Positions 50,401 through 61,600 of a DNA stretch of 64,000 bases are shown in pieces. A program made the translations under genes and the position numbers. Numbering within the stretch: the stretch's first letter is position 1; each line of letters opens with the position of its first letter. Origin of the DNA: Elysia marginata (taxonomy: Eukaryota > Mollusca > Gastropoda > Plakobranchidae); NCBI GenBank assembly GCA_019649035.1, contig BMAT01006179.1, positions 265,870 to 329,869 on the forward strand. Direction: 5' to 3'. The notes beneath the pieces were generated by a model. It searched no databases, was not told the origin of the DNA, and was given only the letters and a program-made list of their open reading frames with translations.

Positions 50401-53240
50401 TTCAATGGTTGCCTGGGCAGGATTGACTGTAATTTAAGTTCTCTTCTTTTGCATTATCTCTTTCAAAACATATTACCTGTACTCATTAATACAGCTCAGT
50501 TGCACAAACCTTTCTGATAGGAAGATCTTGAATAAAGCTCATGATTTCTTCCTTGTCTGGTTTAATATGGTACTGTCCATTAGGCTTGTTCTTGTCGGAA
50601 CATACTTTTGCTAACATTGTGTTCGGTGCTATCCCTGTAAAGTAATGGGCAAAGAAAGCATAATACAATTGGCAGCCATTGTTTTTTTCATAATCTAAAG
50701 TAATGGGCGAAGAAAGCATAATACAATTGGCAGCCATTGTTTTTTTCATAATCTAAGTACCTTTGTATAATTGATTAGGTTATTTGCGTGTGTGTTCACA
50801 ATTCACGCTTCATATAAAGCGGAATCCTGTTAAGATAAACCTCTCTGGGACCGAAAAGAAGTTTATCTCATTCAGAGTTTATAAACAGTAACATTATAAG
50901 GGAAAAAATGAAAAGGAACTAAAAATATGCTTTATATTAAATAAAAGTTCATCTTAACAGGGTTCATCTTGACATGATTCTACTGTACCTAAGACAAAGG
51001 TTTGAAAACTTATAGAACTATATGATATATACCAAATTGGAGCCCCTTCTAAAAGTACTTTTGTTTAAAATGAGGTCTTGGAGATTATTTTTTTCACAAT
51101 TTATTCAATTTTCAGTAGGTGCCAAACTTGAGATTTAGATTTGAAGCCTAGCCATTTCAAAAGCTAGACAGCATGCTCAAAACAAGTTCTTTTTTTTTTT
51201 TTGCACTTCTCTAGGGGAAATTTCATCTTAAGTCAAATTTAAGCCCTCCCGTTTCAGAGGCAAAGCACTGTGTTTGACAAAAAGTTTTTTATCTAGGTCA
51301 CAGTAGGTGCATCTTTTTGTTTGGATTGGTTAACTTGCGTCTAGTAAGGATAACTTGCCAAACAAATTATTCAATAATAAGGCTAAAAACGAAATAGAGA
51401 TATGAAACACAGAAGGGGGGGGGGGGTAAAAAAGGTAGATAAAGACATTACATGAATAGGCCAAAGTGTTGCAGATCTTGGGTAACTAAAACAAAAATTC
51501 TTCTTTTTAAAGCGCAGCCTTTTCCGGTGATTCTTTCATAACCTTCGGTGTGAGAACAATGAAAGCAATAAACATTCTTCTACTATATACAATGGTTGTG
51601 TAAATAAATTAAAAGCTATCAGACATCACTGATATGAAGAAACAGTTTTTAAAAACGAGATAGAGACAGTACCAATCTGCGGACTAAACTAGATCTAGTT
51701 GAAATTCAGTTCACACACAATTTTCACACAGAAAAAATTTGTTGTGGGGTAACCGCATTTTAGAAATTCAATTCAATAGGCCCTACGCTATTATTAGATT
51801 AAGGTTATACAGCATGTGCTAAAAGTATCTGTTGGCCTATTTACCTGCACTAGCAGTCAAACGGGTCCTCTGTTCAATTCGAGATCTTATCTCCAGCACT
51901 GCATCTTCGACAGTCAATCCAAACACCTTACAGGCATATCTTGGGTAAACCTTCTTACACTCATCACACACTTTAAGATGTGTAGAAAAGTTGTCCTTAT
52001 CTAGAAAAGTTTGCAAAACCTCATCTGATAAATCATGATCCTGAAATTTTGGGCTGCAGATCAAGGTTGGTCTTAATACAGAGTTGAGATCACATTGACA
52101 AGTGTCTCTTTCAGAGGTCGCAAAGGGTTCGGTGTTCAGTTCACGCAGAATAAACATCCTGCTTGAGGGACACGACTGCAAGCGTTTCTGTAAATGATCT
52201 TTCAAATCCAAGTATGCTTCATCTAAACTCATAGGCCAGAAGTCAGGATCATATTGAGCCATCACCTGGCGGATCTCTCTACTCACAGCAGTATATTTGT
52301 CAAAATTTAGCTTCACTATTACCAAATCAGGACATAACTTGAGTGCAATAAATCCTGGCATGGCTGCTCTTACTCCAAATCGTCTTGCTAGATAATTTGA
52401 TGTACTCTGTAGAATAATGAAATGTTGCATGATTACACTGTGTCTTGTATTGAGCTTATTTTAAATTGCAATTCATGAAGCATGACAAGACTTTTTATTT
52501 TTATCTTAGGACAATGAACTCATATTAATAGTAAAAAAGAATCTTTTTGCATCTTTTCAGCTTTAGAAAATTGTGGTGCTTTTCTTCAATTATCAAATGA
52601 CAAAAAAGAACAAAGGGATACCCTCAGTCATGATGTATTGTCTATAACAGTGTTTGCCGTTTTAAGTAACACAAAAAGCCCTTAGGTAAAAAAATACCTT
52701 AGCCTAGACAGAGTTTGACTGTTCATGAGTAGACATAAGATCCTAAAGTTTGGACATTTATTTGGCATTTTCAACTGATCTTTTTTAGGTTAAAAAAAAA
52801 AAAATAATTCATCCACTCTGCAACTTTGTACTCTGCAGTAGTTGGCCTGTTTATCCAACAAGTATTTGCAATGTAATGGTAAAGTCAATAGTTAACTGTA
52901 CCATCTCAAAATTATAAAGAAAAGAAAATTAGGACTGCCAACCAAAGCAGGTTTCCTTAGCTTAAATATAATACTGAAAAAGAAATGAGCCTTGGTAGAT
53001 AAGTTGAAATGAAAACTTTATCTTGAAATGCCCAAAATATTGACACATGGAACTGCAGTATGAAGCTGCTGTTGTAACACATGGATACACCATAAATGTC
53101 ATCACAAGCTTTAACAGGGGTACAAACCCCATTCCCCATGATTGCCACACCTTTAGCCTTAGTCTCAAATATATTTATTAAAAGAAATGCTGCAGGATTC
53201 TCTAATTCTAAACTTACTTCATGAAAAGTGTGCATGAGAC

Positions 53241-53273
<33 letters not shown>

Positions 53274-56200
53274 NNNNNNNNNNNNNNNNNNNNNNNNNNN
53301 NNNNNNNNNNNNNNNNNNNNNNNNNNNNNNNNNNNNNNNNNNNNNNNNNNNNNNNNNNNNNNNNNNNNNNNNNNNNNNNNNNNNNNNNNNNNNNNNNNNN
53401 NNNNNAAAAAAAAAAAAAAAAAAAAAAACCTTTTGATATTCAAATCTCACCAACATGTCCATTCCCCCAACTGCCATAGGCTTGTTATAAAGTGAAGGAT
53501 CATCTCTCATTTCAACAGCTGCATAAAATGCATCCATGTCCACATGAACTATAGTGTGAGACAAATCCCTCTCGTCTTCTAACATAGCCAAAGTTCTGTC
53601 TGCCTATACAATTTGCAGTAAATTCAACAATGTTCATGTTTAAAAATTATAGCATTCTTAGATTCCTTTGCACTTACAAGGCTGGGTATATCTATTTATA
53701 AAATATTTAATGTGTTTCATTTTTTTGGGAAATTAATTTACTAAATAAAATGTAAGTTTTGAGTAGAGACAAATTACAAAGCACCAATGAATTTCATGCG
53801 CTATTAATTTAATCAGAAAAAATAGTATGTTTGAAAATAAGTTTGAGTAGAAAAATATAAATGCCAAAAAAAAAAAAACCCTTTGAGAACAAAATCTTAT
53901 CAAGAGGAACTAACTAAATTTGGTATAAAATTGTTTTCTTTTTCCTCAGACAAAATAAGAGTATTTGCACCAACCCTTAAAATTCACAGTGATTGATTTC
54001 AAATTATATAAACGAGGAATAAATGCATGTTTGTACAAATCTCAACAGTTTAGGACATCCCCACTCTGATCTTGAATAAATGTGAATCATTATGGTTCAT
54101 CCATTGATTTGACTGACTTAGGGGTCATAAATATAATTTACCACTTAACATCTCGTACAGTCAACTCCTTATATCACAAATCTTTTTCCCTGAATTTTGG
54201 CTAAACACACACCGTAAAATAATTTCAGTTTTTCTTTCTTTTAAAGTATGAGGTAACAAAAACAGTGACTCTAGCTTCATGCTTTTAACACAAACAAATT
54301 TAGCATTAGCGAAAGGCTTTTTAGGGCAATACCCATACAAGCTTGAAGACTTAAAGGTATATTTTTTTAAATGATAAATGCATAGTATGTAAACTTTGAT
54401 AACTTAGATAAGTATTTTACACTAACTAATCTTAGTGTCTGTGATGCAAACCCATAACACACTGGAAAGGAACTGTATCACTCAGTCAAGAAAATGTCTC
54501 TTGAAACCAAAATTGACAATTTAGGTAAAAAAAAATGTACCTAACAATATAAAACTAATCTGAGAAGAAAAAAAGGGGTTTTAATTAAATAGTAGTTAAT
54601 AGTAGTTAGTACATATTAATTGTAAAAAATTTTTAAACTGTTTACCTCTTGCTCTGCTGCCAACAGTTGAGCTTGGGAAATTTTGGATATTTTCACCTGC
54701 TGCTCTTTAATTCGTACTTCCAGTTGCTCCTCTTTTTTCTTTTCATTCTCAAAGAATTTGGAATCTGGAATAAAAAACAATATTATACATGCAAATCACT
54801 TAAAAATAAGCCAATAAACTAAGCTAACAGCGGCTGAACTGCATCTTGATACAGTAATAGAATCTATAATTTGAATTTTTATAATCAACCACAGATATAT
54901 ATACAGCAACTTAAATCATTTGCTTATTTTATATTACAACAAATACATGTGGATATTTCCGATTCTTAGGTTAAAAGATTTTGAAAAAAAAAAGGTCCAA
55001 AATAATGCACAAAAATACATGTAATTAAATTAAGGGTTTTAAAATTAAAGAGAAGCTAAAATTGTGTACAGAAAAAAAACCAGGATGCGGGATACGCTAG
55101 GAAAGTTGTTAAAAAGTCTTTATAGAGGGGAAGCAGAATCAACACTAGTTCTGGATCTTGCTTTGCTTTGCTAAAGAAATATGATTGACAAATTTAAGCT
55201 GCTAGAATATACAGAAAAGGTCATTGCCCTTTAAATGACCTTTACAGCTTTATACTTTAAGACAAAAGTGAAAGTCATGAAAAGTGCACAACTAGACGAA
55301 TATGTACTACAGGTTAAGCAGTATGTTAATTTGTATTTTTTACTACCATTTCTACACACAGAGACAAACTCATAAGTTGGTCAGCCATCACAGAATGCAA
55401 TCTAAATAAAGAAAAAATCTTAATAAAAGTTAATTAAAAAACAAAGGGATAGCTTAATATAAGACCAGTTAATTGGCACTTGACTTAAGTTCAGTTGAAA
55501 ACAAGTAAATAGAGCATGTATTATTATAAGACCTCCAATCAATTCAAACACTTTCTCTCTCTATCTCTTAGAACTGTTTTCAAAGTGTGAAAGTGCTCAT
55601 CTACTAAATGAAGCAAGTGGGGGTTATTTTGTTGATAAACATATGAGAAGCAATCATTTATGATCTTTTTTTCTTTAATATTAATATGTAAAAGATCAAC
55701 AGTATGAATATAACAGAAAAAAAATGGAAAATCTACAACACCACCAAAAAAACTTGCATCTTTCCTTGAGTGGATTTAAGTTTAAAAAATCTTTTAATTT
55801 GAATGCTACTAATTAGAACAACCCTGAATATTGTAGCATTAAAATTTGGAGCCATTCTAATACAGCCGGACCCGCTTAATCGGGAAATTTCGGGAGAAGG
55901 CATCTTTTCCCGATTATCCGGGTTTTCCCGATTTTCCGGGTCTTTGCATTTTTTACTAAAAATTGGACCTCTCGTGGAAATAAATGTAAAACTCAGGCAG
56001 AGAGAGAGAGAGAGAGAGAGAACAGAGAGAGACAGACAGAGTAAGAGAGAGACGGGAGGAAGACATGGAGACATAGTCAGAGAGAGAGAAGTTAAAAGAC
56101 GGAGGAGAGAAGGAAGAGTGTTTGTGGGTGTCAAGTGGAAAGAGTCTACATACACGCAGAGGTCAACATTTTACAACTTTACAAAACAAACACAAAAAAT

Positions 56201-57222
56201 AGTGCTCTTTCTTAAAAACCCACTTTGTTTGCACCATGTCTGGCGCGTGTCTACCATCTGCCAGATTACCCATTAGATCAAACACAGCTTGACCAATGTC
56301 TACCTGGAATGAACTGACCCGTGAGACCGTCGCGTGGCAGTTAGACTTCTCGACGCCCCTCCCAAGCATCTTGCTAAACATCGCCTAAGCACAGAACAAA
56401 CATTTATCGTAACTTCAGTGACCATGCTTTTAAATTCTCAACTTTATTCCAAAAGCTATTTTCCTCGAGTAACTTGATAAAAAAAAAACAAGAAGGACAA
56501 AACTTTTGTCCTGCATTACAACCGACAGAATCGCGACCTTTTGTCACAGCCTCAAATGCACATGACAGCATACCATGTGCTAGCTTTGGAAATAAAATGG
56601 CTTGAGTATGCTTAGCTCAAACCTAAAAAATGTTTCTCATGTGTCATGTAACTTACACAGCCCATTACCTTACTTTGGCCGACAAAAAAAATTCAGAATC
56701 TGTTTCAATAAGAAAGTTTCAATGGCTTGAAATACATTGAACTGACAAAACAGGGTCTTACTTCCTGTTGTAAAGTTTGTTTGACAAAACTTGAGTCATT
56801 ATACATGACATCTTTTTCTTCTGATTTTGGTGAAAAGACTGGAGGAAAGACTATCACTGAAAATAAGTTAAAACATACAATATTTTGTCAACAAGAATTG
56901 ATTCTGAAATTTTGGCCTTCATAGACTAATCACAACAAAATTTTGAGTGGCATTTGAATTTTTCACTAAGTAAAACTAATTATGACCCAACACATGAAGG
57001 CCTTCTTTAAATGTTTAACATTTTGCATAAAAAATTAAAACTAACATACCTACCTTTTGATGCTTCATAAATAATCTGATTGATTTTTTCCTTGTCAAGA
57101 CCTTCCATGCCTGCTTTGTTGTCATTTAAAGCCATTCGGCTAATCATATTACAGCTTGAACTACTTTGACCTGAAGATTTAGGTCCATGCTGTTGATTTG
57201 GACCATCTGTTGCTTGCTCCAT
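41416..57222 (-). CDS. POLK: DNA polymerase kappa (Y-family translesion polymerase)
   Basis: Ten coding exons in gene order: 57222-57054, 54764-54646, 53603-53451, 52406-51845, 50634-50510, 48679-48513, 48310-48181, 46944-46773, 45379-44503, 41503-41416. Phases agree throughout, giving 853 residues; human POLK has 870. The enzyme extends primers past bulky lesions in the nucleus. The N-clasp carries [19 protein letters not shown]. Metal ligands are Asp118 ([15 protein letters not shown]) and Asp209/Glu210 (SLDEAYL). [13 protein letters not shown] marks the fingers and SGIGKVTEK the thumb; the little finger starts near 476. One Rad18-type UBZ zinc finger is visible (Cys773, Cys776, His791, Cys795), whereas vertebrate POLK has two. 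The tail [10 protein letters not shown] fits a C-terminal PIP box for PCNA. Residues about 225-310 are an expanded insert with an extra Cys/His cluster. The intron after 53451 holds an N gap. The ATG at 57222 is the first in frame. Confidence 0.95.
41937..42993. mobile_element. 1.06-kb nonautonomous DNA transposon with perfect 25-bp inverted ends
   Basis: The left end TACAGTAGTATCCGGTTAAA and five more bases are the exact reverse complement of the right end at 42969-42993, counting the TA targets. The interior has repeated AAACGCA words near both ends and a 159-codon minus-strand frame with no resemblance to a transposase. It fits a pogo/Tigger-like or Tc1-mariner element. The perfect ends suggest fairly recent activity. 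It lies 434 bp upstream of the last POLK exon, in the terminal intron. Confidence 0.92.
44503..45379 (-). other. POLK: Large POLK exon 9 with UBZ finger
   Basis: Starts at LMG|VRMSKL, the last strand of the little finger, then some 240 residues of Ser/Asn/Glu-rich, probably disordered, linker before the CPIC-x14-HVDLC finger. UBZ fingers of this kind bind ubiquitinated PCNA and bring the polymerase to stalled forks. Confidence 0.9.
46225..46610 (+). repeat. Dispersed repeat R2, copy 2
   Basis: Second copy of the unit at 26090-26490, within a POLK intron. It ends GGTGGTCAGCAAGGCAGGTT then TGAGTGTA. Confidence 0.6.
47539..47990 (-). pseudogene. Coding-like remnant inside a POLK intron, unassigned
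   Basis: One frame stays open over about 145 codons with a single stop (47872-47874): [20 protein letters not shown] up to that stop, then [20 protein letters not shown] and [14 protein letters not shown]. Its composition is protein-like and unlike the flanking intron. No acceptor or donor pair would keep the POLK frame, since exons 7 and 8 already join perfectly in phase. It could be an alternative exon or a dead fragment of another gene; I do not recognise it. Confidence 0.35.
49030..49277 (-). mobile_element. tRNA-derived SINE, family 2, with 13-bp target duplication
   Basis: Minus strand: GGGGCCTAGATAGCTCAGTT (A box), GGGTTCGAAAC (B box), a core with GTGTCAGTATAATG and GGGTGGCAGCCTG, and a short ATCAAAC end. 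Exact 13-bp repeats TATACGAGGGGGG flank it (49017-49029 and 49278-49290). The core resembles that of family 1, although head and tail differ. Confidence 0.92.
50048..50235 (-). repeat. Dispersed repeat R2, copy 3 (partial)
   Basis: Read on the minus strand it gives AAAGAGATTGTTAAGC, a GAGGACATCAAAACAT block as in copy 1, GTGGTCACCAATACATGTGG and AGGCAGGTTTGA, the R2 3' part. Confidence 0.6.
50638..50753. repeat. 58-bp tandem duplication beside a POLK splice acceptor
   Basis: Two adjacent 58-bp copies (50638-50695 and 50696-50753) differing at one base. The nearer copy begins within the acceptor region of the exon ending at 50634. Confidence 0.95.
50814..50987. mobile_element. MITE, GATAAAC-type, CAGTGG-related ends
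   Basis: GCGGAATCCTGTTAAGATAA at the left and TTCATCTTGACATGATTCTA then CTGTA at the right form imperfect inverted ends. The body is related to 33380-33545. Confidence 0.7.
53239..53428. repeat. (GA)n, assembly gap, poly(A)
   Basis: GA run, 132 Ns (53274-53405), then 23 As, beginning only 22 bp past the donor of POLK exon 3 (exon edge 53451). Confidence 0.95.
55855..55960 (+). repeat. Transposon-end-like sequence with repeated CCCGATT words
   Basis: TACAGCCGGACCCGCTTAAT followed by CGGG and several CCCGATT/TCCGGGT words. It looks like one end of an inverted-repeat element, but I found no matching right end. Confidence 0.4.
55998..56022. repeat. (GA)n microsatellite
   Basis: GA run continuing as imperfect GA-rich sequence to about 56120, in POLK intron 1. 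Confidence 0.9.
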
Positions 57223-57229
57223 TATAATG

Positions 57230-57289
57230 CTATGATTTAATGTGCTGTTTACTGAACTCAAACACAATTAGTCCTCGGGATGAAATCAT
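57230..57289 (-). other. Possible upstream ORF in the POLK leader
   Basis: The first POLK coding exon appears to open at an acceptor (TTTCAG near 57320). Before the main ATG lies an out-of-frame ATG at 57289-57287 with 19 codons and a TAG at 57232-57230, ending 7 bases before the main start. Such an uORF could lower translation, but transcription across it is assumed. Confidence 0.35.
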
Positions 57290-57322
57290 ACACCCAATCC
57301 TCAAAATGATGTTTTTATCCTG

Positions 57323-58200
57323 AAATTAAAAAAAAAATACAGTTAATAAATAATGTAGCAGTTACAACTAAGTTACTAACACTTACAATATTTGATTAGT
57401 TCAACAGTCCAATTATTAGCTGGTAATGATATGACCAACATGAAAAAAACGAGCTCCAGCTTATAATATAAAATTTAAATTAAAATCTGTGCAGTAGGCT
57501 ACATACTGTTTAATTTCTAGGGGTTTTTTTTCACTTGGGCGTCCATTTTGGCAGTCTAGGGACTCTGTAGGCAGTGTAGCCGATATCAAGATTAGCAGCA
57601 GGATATTTGTTTTATTCTATACTTCCTCATTTTCACATCAATAGTGTTTGTACAGACGAAAGTAAACCTTGGTTAAATATACATGCAATATTAAAGTCAG
57701 TGGTACTGGGCCCTTATTTTGCTTTCAGCAAGGTTTCAAAATCAAGATTCAGATATTTATAATGAAATAGACGAATAATATTAATATAGGCTTACATAGG
57801 TACCTTGTACAGATAATGTCCTACTGATGTTTCTATCTCTAAGGCCGAGACAGAGCTCTCTTTCGCAAGTTTTTATTTGTTTATAATTAATAAAACCAAA
57901 TTATTTGCTTACATCTGCCTTATTGCATGCAAACTAAATCAATCTAGATTAATAATTAATTGCAGTGCATTGACATAGATCTATAATGTATTTTCTGAGC
58001 TAAGAAAAGTAAAAAATTGCATAAAAAGTCATAAAACTTCTAATGATTTTAAATATGTAGAGAAAAATTAAAAGTCCACAAACCCAACCGATTTAGAGTA
58101 GTTGCGAATAATTTTTTAGGTTTCTATGCAACTTCTGCGGAATTACAACTGTTTGCACATCTGACAATCAAAGGGTGTGAGTTTCTGTTTAGTTGACACA
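57323..58200. other. Region upstream of POLK coding start, no gene recognised
   Basis: A+T-rich. It should hold the POLK promoter and a first noncoding exon if the acceptor near 57320 is real, but I cannot place either. Confidence 0.4.
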
Positions 58201-58299
58201 ATTTCTGACTTTTAAAAGAAAGGATTTGGCCGTAAAGGTTCTCGAGCATACTTATGGTTCTTTAGGCTAAGACCATCGGACAGAATGACACTCCATAAA

Positions 58300-59480
58300 G
58301 TTAAGCTTCTAAGAGTTAGACTTGTTAAGCACATTTGTGGCTGCAGTTTCTGTGTCTCACAAGATGTGGCAAGACTTACAGGAATACAGTAAAACTAAAA
58401 GTCATCTTGATGAGCCAGAGGCCCATCAATAGTCTTCATCCGGATCCCCATCTACTTCAGTACTTGTCTTGTGGGGATCAAAGAGCTGGCTTGACAGGGA
58501 AATCGATGCAGAATTTGTATCTTTGTAGTAGCTTGTCGACTTGGTTTTTGACTGAGTTAATACTTGGGGCCGTAAGAGTGATTTTGGGGAGGCTATTTCA
58601 TGTCTTAACTATTCTAAGACTAAAAAGTTTTTTTCTGATATCTAGGTGTCAGTTCTGTTAAAGTTTGTAGCAATAACCTCTTGTATTTGTATAATGTAAG
58701 ACAGTCTTCAACATTAACATTACAGAAACCGTAAGCTTGTTAGTTTGTATGCTTTTATCAAATCTCCACGAAGTCTTCCATACATTAAGCTTGAGGGGTC
58801 TAGGGCATCTGGTCTACACATATTCGATATATAGAATTATAAAATATGTTGCCTGTCGTTGAACATTTTCTATTAATATTCATTATATTGCGTCAGTTTA
58901 CTTTTAGTGATTGGGGACCATGTGATACACAAATCCTGTACTGCAATATGTGAGCCCACCAGGCTTTAGAAAAGAGTCATTTGCAGAGGTTTTTAGATAC
59001 AGTCAAAATTATACCGTCTGATCAGTCCCACAACTGTTGGCTTTATTTACTGTTTTTATGCAGTGCTTGCTAAATTTTAGAATACATGGTCCTTGTACTT
59101 AGAAACCTTTTTTGTAATGGGTATTTTCTAGCTCCACCTCACTGTTTTTGTCTCTTATTGTATATAACGATGATTATTTTTGCCAAAATGTAAAACTTTG
59201 CATTTGGTTGCATTTAAACGTAATTGCAATTTATTTGACCACTTGGTCTACAGTTAGATGGGTCAGATTTCTTGCCCTTTTTTTTCATAAATGGGGCTTA
59301 CTTTTGCAATTTTCCATTCGTTAGGGACAGTTTGCTCGCTGAGTGACGTTTTGAAGTTTGCTTAGCTCATGAATCATCCCTCACGTTTCTCCACAAAGGC
59401 ACAATGTTGTGTATTGTCAGTAATTTCCAGCCACATTCCTTCTGTACTTTTACCTGTTAATGACGTATCCCAGTCTTTTT
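58300..59480 (-). mobile_element. LINE fossil with the catalytic core deleted
   Basis: Minus strand, in order: VPNEWKIAKVSPIYEKKG and KKSDPSN (start of the polymerase), then directly NKLQLRLNATKCKVLHFGK (past the catalytic motif), GLIRR, NVQRQAT, YGRLRGDLIKAYKL and, near the end, RKKLFSLRIVKT and NSLPKITLTAPSINSVKNQV. This order is typical of a widespread animal LINE (CR1/RTE-like). Motifs A to C are missing, and stops and frame changes are scattered through it. Confidence 0.82.
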
Positions 59481-59499
59481 TGCCAAGTTGATTCTAGAT

Positions 59500-59540
59500 T
59501 TAAGCTTAGATTTAGATCTAGATCTAGATCTAGATCTATT
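59500..59540. repeat. (GATCTA)n repeat
   Basis: Tandem AGATCT-type hexamers; the same word is scattered over the whole window. Confidence 0.85.
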
Positions 59541-59619
59541 CTGTCCCACGGTCTAGAATGAGTAGAATACTAGAATCTAAGCTTACTAAAAAGTATCACT
59601 GATCTAACCAAAAGAAGAG

Positions 59620-60300
59620 AAAGCGAAAGTAGGCCCAAGTCAGTCAGATTCCCGCGGGACTCTTCCACAGGAAGAGGCAGAGGCACCCGTGAACTCGAAG
59701 TGCGGGCCGACAGAGAAAATACTTTCCGAGGCTGTATTTTACGAGTTCGCTTTTAGCCGCTTTTGGCGGCGGAAAGTATCAGCTCGACCCCACATAGAGA
59801 GCGCTGTTTTACCCGGCGGTTTATAAGCAGGCCGAGCTTCGTTCACGTAGGTTACAGTGTTTTTTTTTTTACAGTCAGATCTATTGAAGGCAGTCTACAC
59901 AATGGACTCGTCGTCCCACGAGGATTTTTTTTCAAACGGACAGTCTATTACCTAACTAAATTAATAAGGCCGAAACGTAGATTTGGAGTTCACGATATCA
60001 ACAAAGCGCGGGCATGTGACGGAGAATATCATAATTTGTTCACAAAATTGAAGTGCTACCTCCATAGGTTTTATGCGGGGCTACCACTAACATTGGAAGC
60101 CTCGGTTTTATGCCTACATGAGGATGGATTTGGTTATTATTTTCATCATAATCACCATCGTCGTCGCCACCCCCATCATCGTCATGGTCATTATAGTTAT
60201 AATAATAATAATAATCATCATCATCATCGTCAGCATCATCATTATCATCATCATCATCATCATTATCATTGTCATGTTAGAATGTGACATGTATTTTATT
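59620..60300 (+). other. Moderately G+C-rich stretch with an ATC/CAT run, no gene assigned
   Basis: Bases 59640-59850 have more CG than the flanks and might be a promoter or first exon. The 174-codon frame at 59763-60287 ends in a His-rich CAT/CAC microsatellite (60139-60280) and has no recognisable domain. Confidence 0.35.
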
Positions 60301-60964
60301 ATTTAAATGTTGACTCGTATACCTAAAAAAAAAAAAACGTTCATTTCTTGCCATGTTTATACATGTAAATACTTATGGTAATGTAGGTGAGTCTAGGGGC
60401 TCATGAGAAATTAGGCACTTAAAGCTCACGGCTGTGCAACAACTCGTAGTCTAAGGCTAAATCTAGGCCGTGAGCGGATTTGAACACAGTTCGAGAGCTG
60501 ACAAGGCGAGAGGATGCTCGATCTGGGTCAGTCAATTACCAGCGCTTGTAGCGAAGAGTCTTCTAAGTACGAAGTAGGGAATTTTATTATTCTACTTTAT
60601 GTAATGGTTAGTCAATCCGTAGTGATTGCTAACACAATATTTATCGTCTGTTTGAATTTTAATTTCCCTAGAAGCAGAGAAGTTACTCGCTTAAATTTTC
60701 AGAATCAGCGGCAGGTTTAAATATTGTTTTAATGAAAGTTTGTATCAGTAGTTTATTTAGAGTTTATCAATCTGAGTCTACAGACTGTTCAGTATTTGAA
60801 TTTGAGCCCCAGATTGCATTAAGAAATATATTTGCATAATGTATTCATACCTCTCGATTGACCTGTTCCTTTATATCAACTTCATGTTGAATTATATATA
60901 TAATAAAAAAGCAAGATGAACGTTACCACAGTCTTTTGCCTCCTGATCTATATCCTACATCGTG

Positions 60965-61003
60965 TAAATCATCATCATCATCATTAACATCATATTTATC
61001 ATT

Positions 61004-61043
<40 letters not shown>

Positions 61044-61200
61044 CCATCAACTCATTGTCATCATCATCATCATGATTATCTTCATAGTCATAATCATCAT
61101 TAACATCATATTTATACTTATCATCATCATCATCATCATCATCACCATCAACTCATTGTCATCAGCATCATCATTACCTTCATAATCATAATCATCATTA
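60965..61200. repeat. Duplicated (ATC)n-rich unit
   Basis: Two successive units of about 115 bp, each with a CATCATC run, TTAACATCATATTTAT and CACCATCAACTCATTGTC. Confidence 0.85.
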
Positions 61201-61600
61201 TGAAAGGTGCATTAAAACACCAAGATGATAGTTATTATTAGACTCATCACTATGAGTATGAAGCATGTGAATTGAAATCATAAAGAAAATTAAAATGAAC
61301 GGAAAAAGCTTACATGCAATAAAATGAGTAACAATATTCCACGATGTGTCAAATACTACATTTCTGTTAGCATGAAGTTTGTCGCGTTTTGTCCCAAATA
61401 AGAGTTCTTATGAAAACAGATGAAATCAGCTCGTCAATGTTCATCTTGCGAGAGCAGTCAACTTGCGAAGTCAAAACAGAAACTGGAATAAAGTACCGTC
61501 CTATACACGTGTAATACGTGTTCAATTTAGATCGCAATCGGCGGCGAACAGCCTTGGAAAGAATGTAGTTTGACTTACTTGACTTAGGGCCTTTCGCATC

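Noticed and set aside
55733-56276. Overlapping 140- and 157-codon frames
   Set aside because: They depend on GA-rich repeat and a transposon-end-like segment within POLK intron 1.
59763-60287. 174-codon frame with a His-rich end as a gene
   Set aside because: The C-terminal half is CAT/CAC microsatellite; no splice or domain support.
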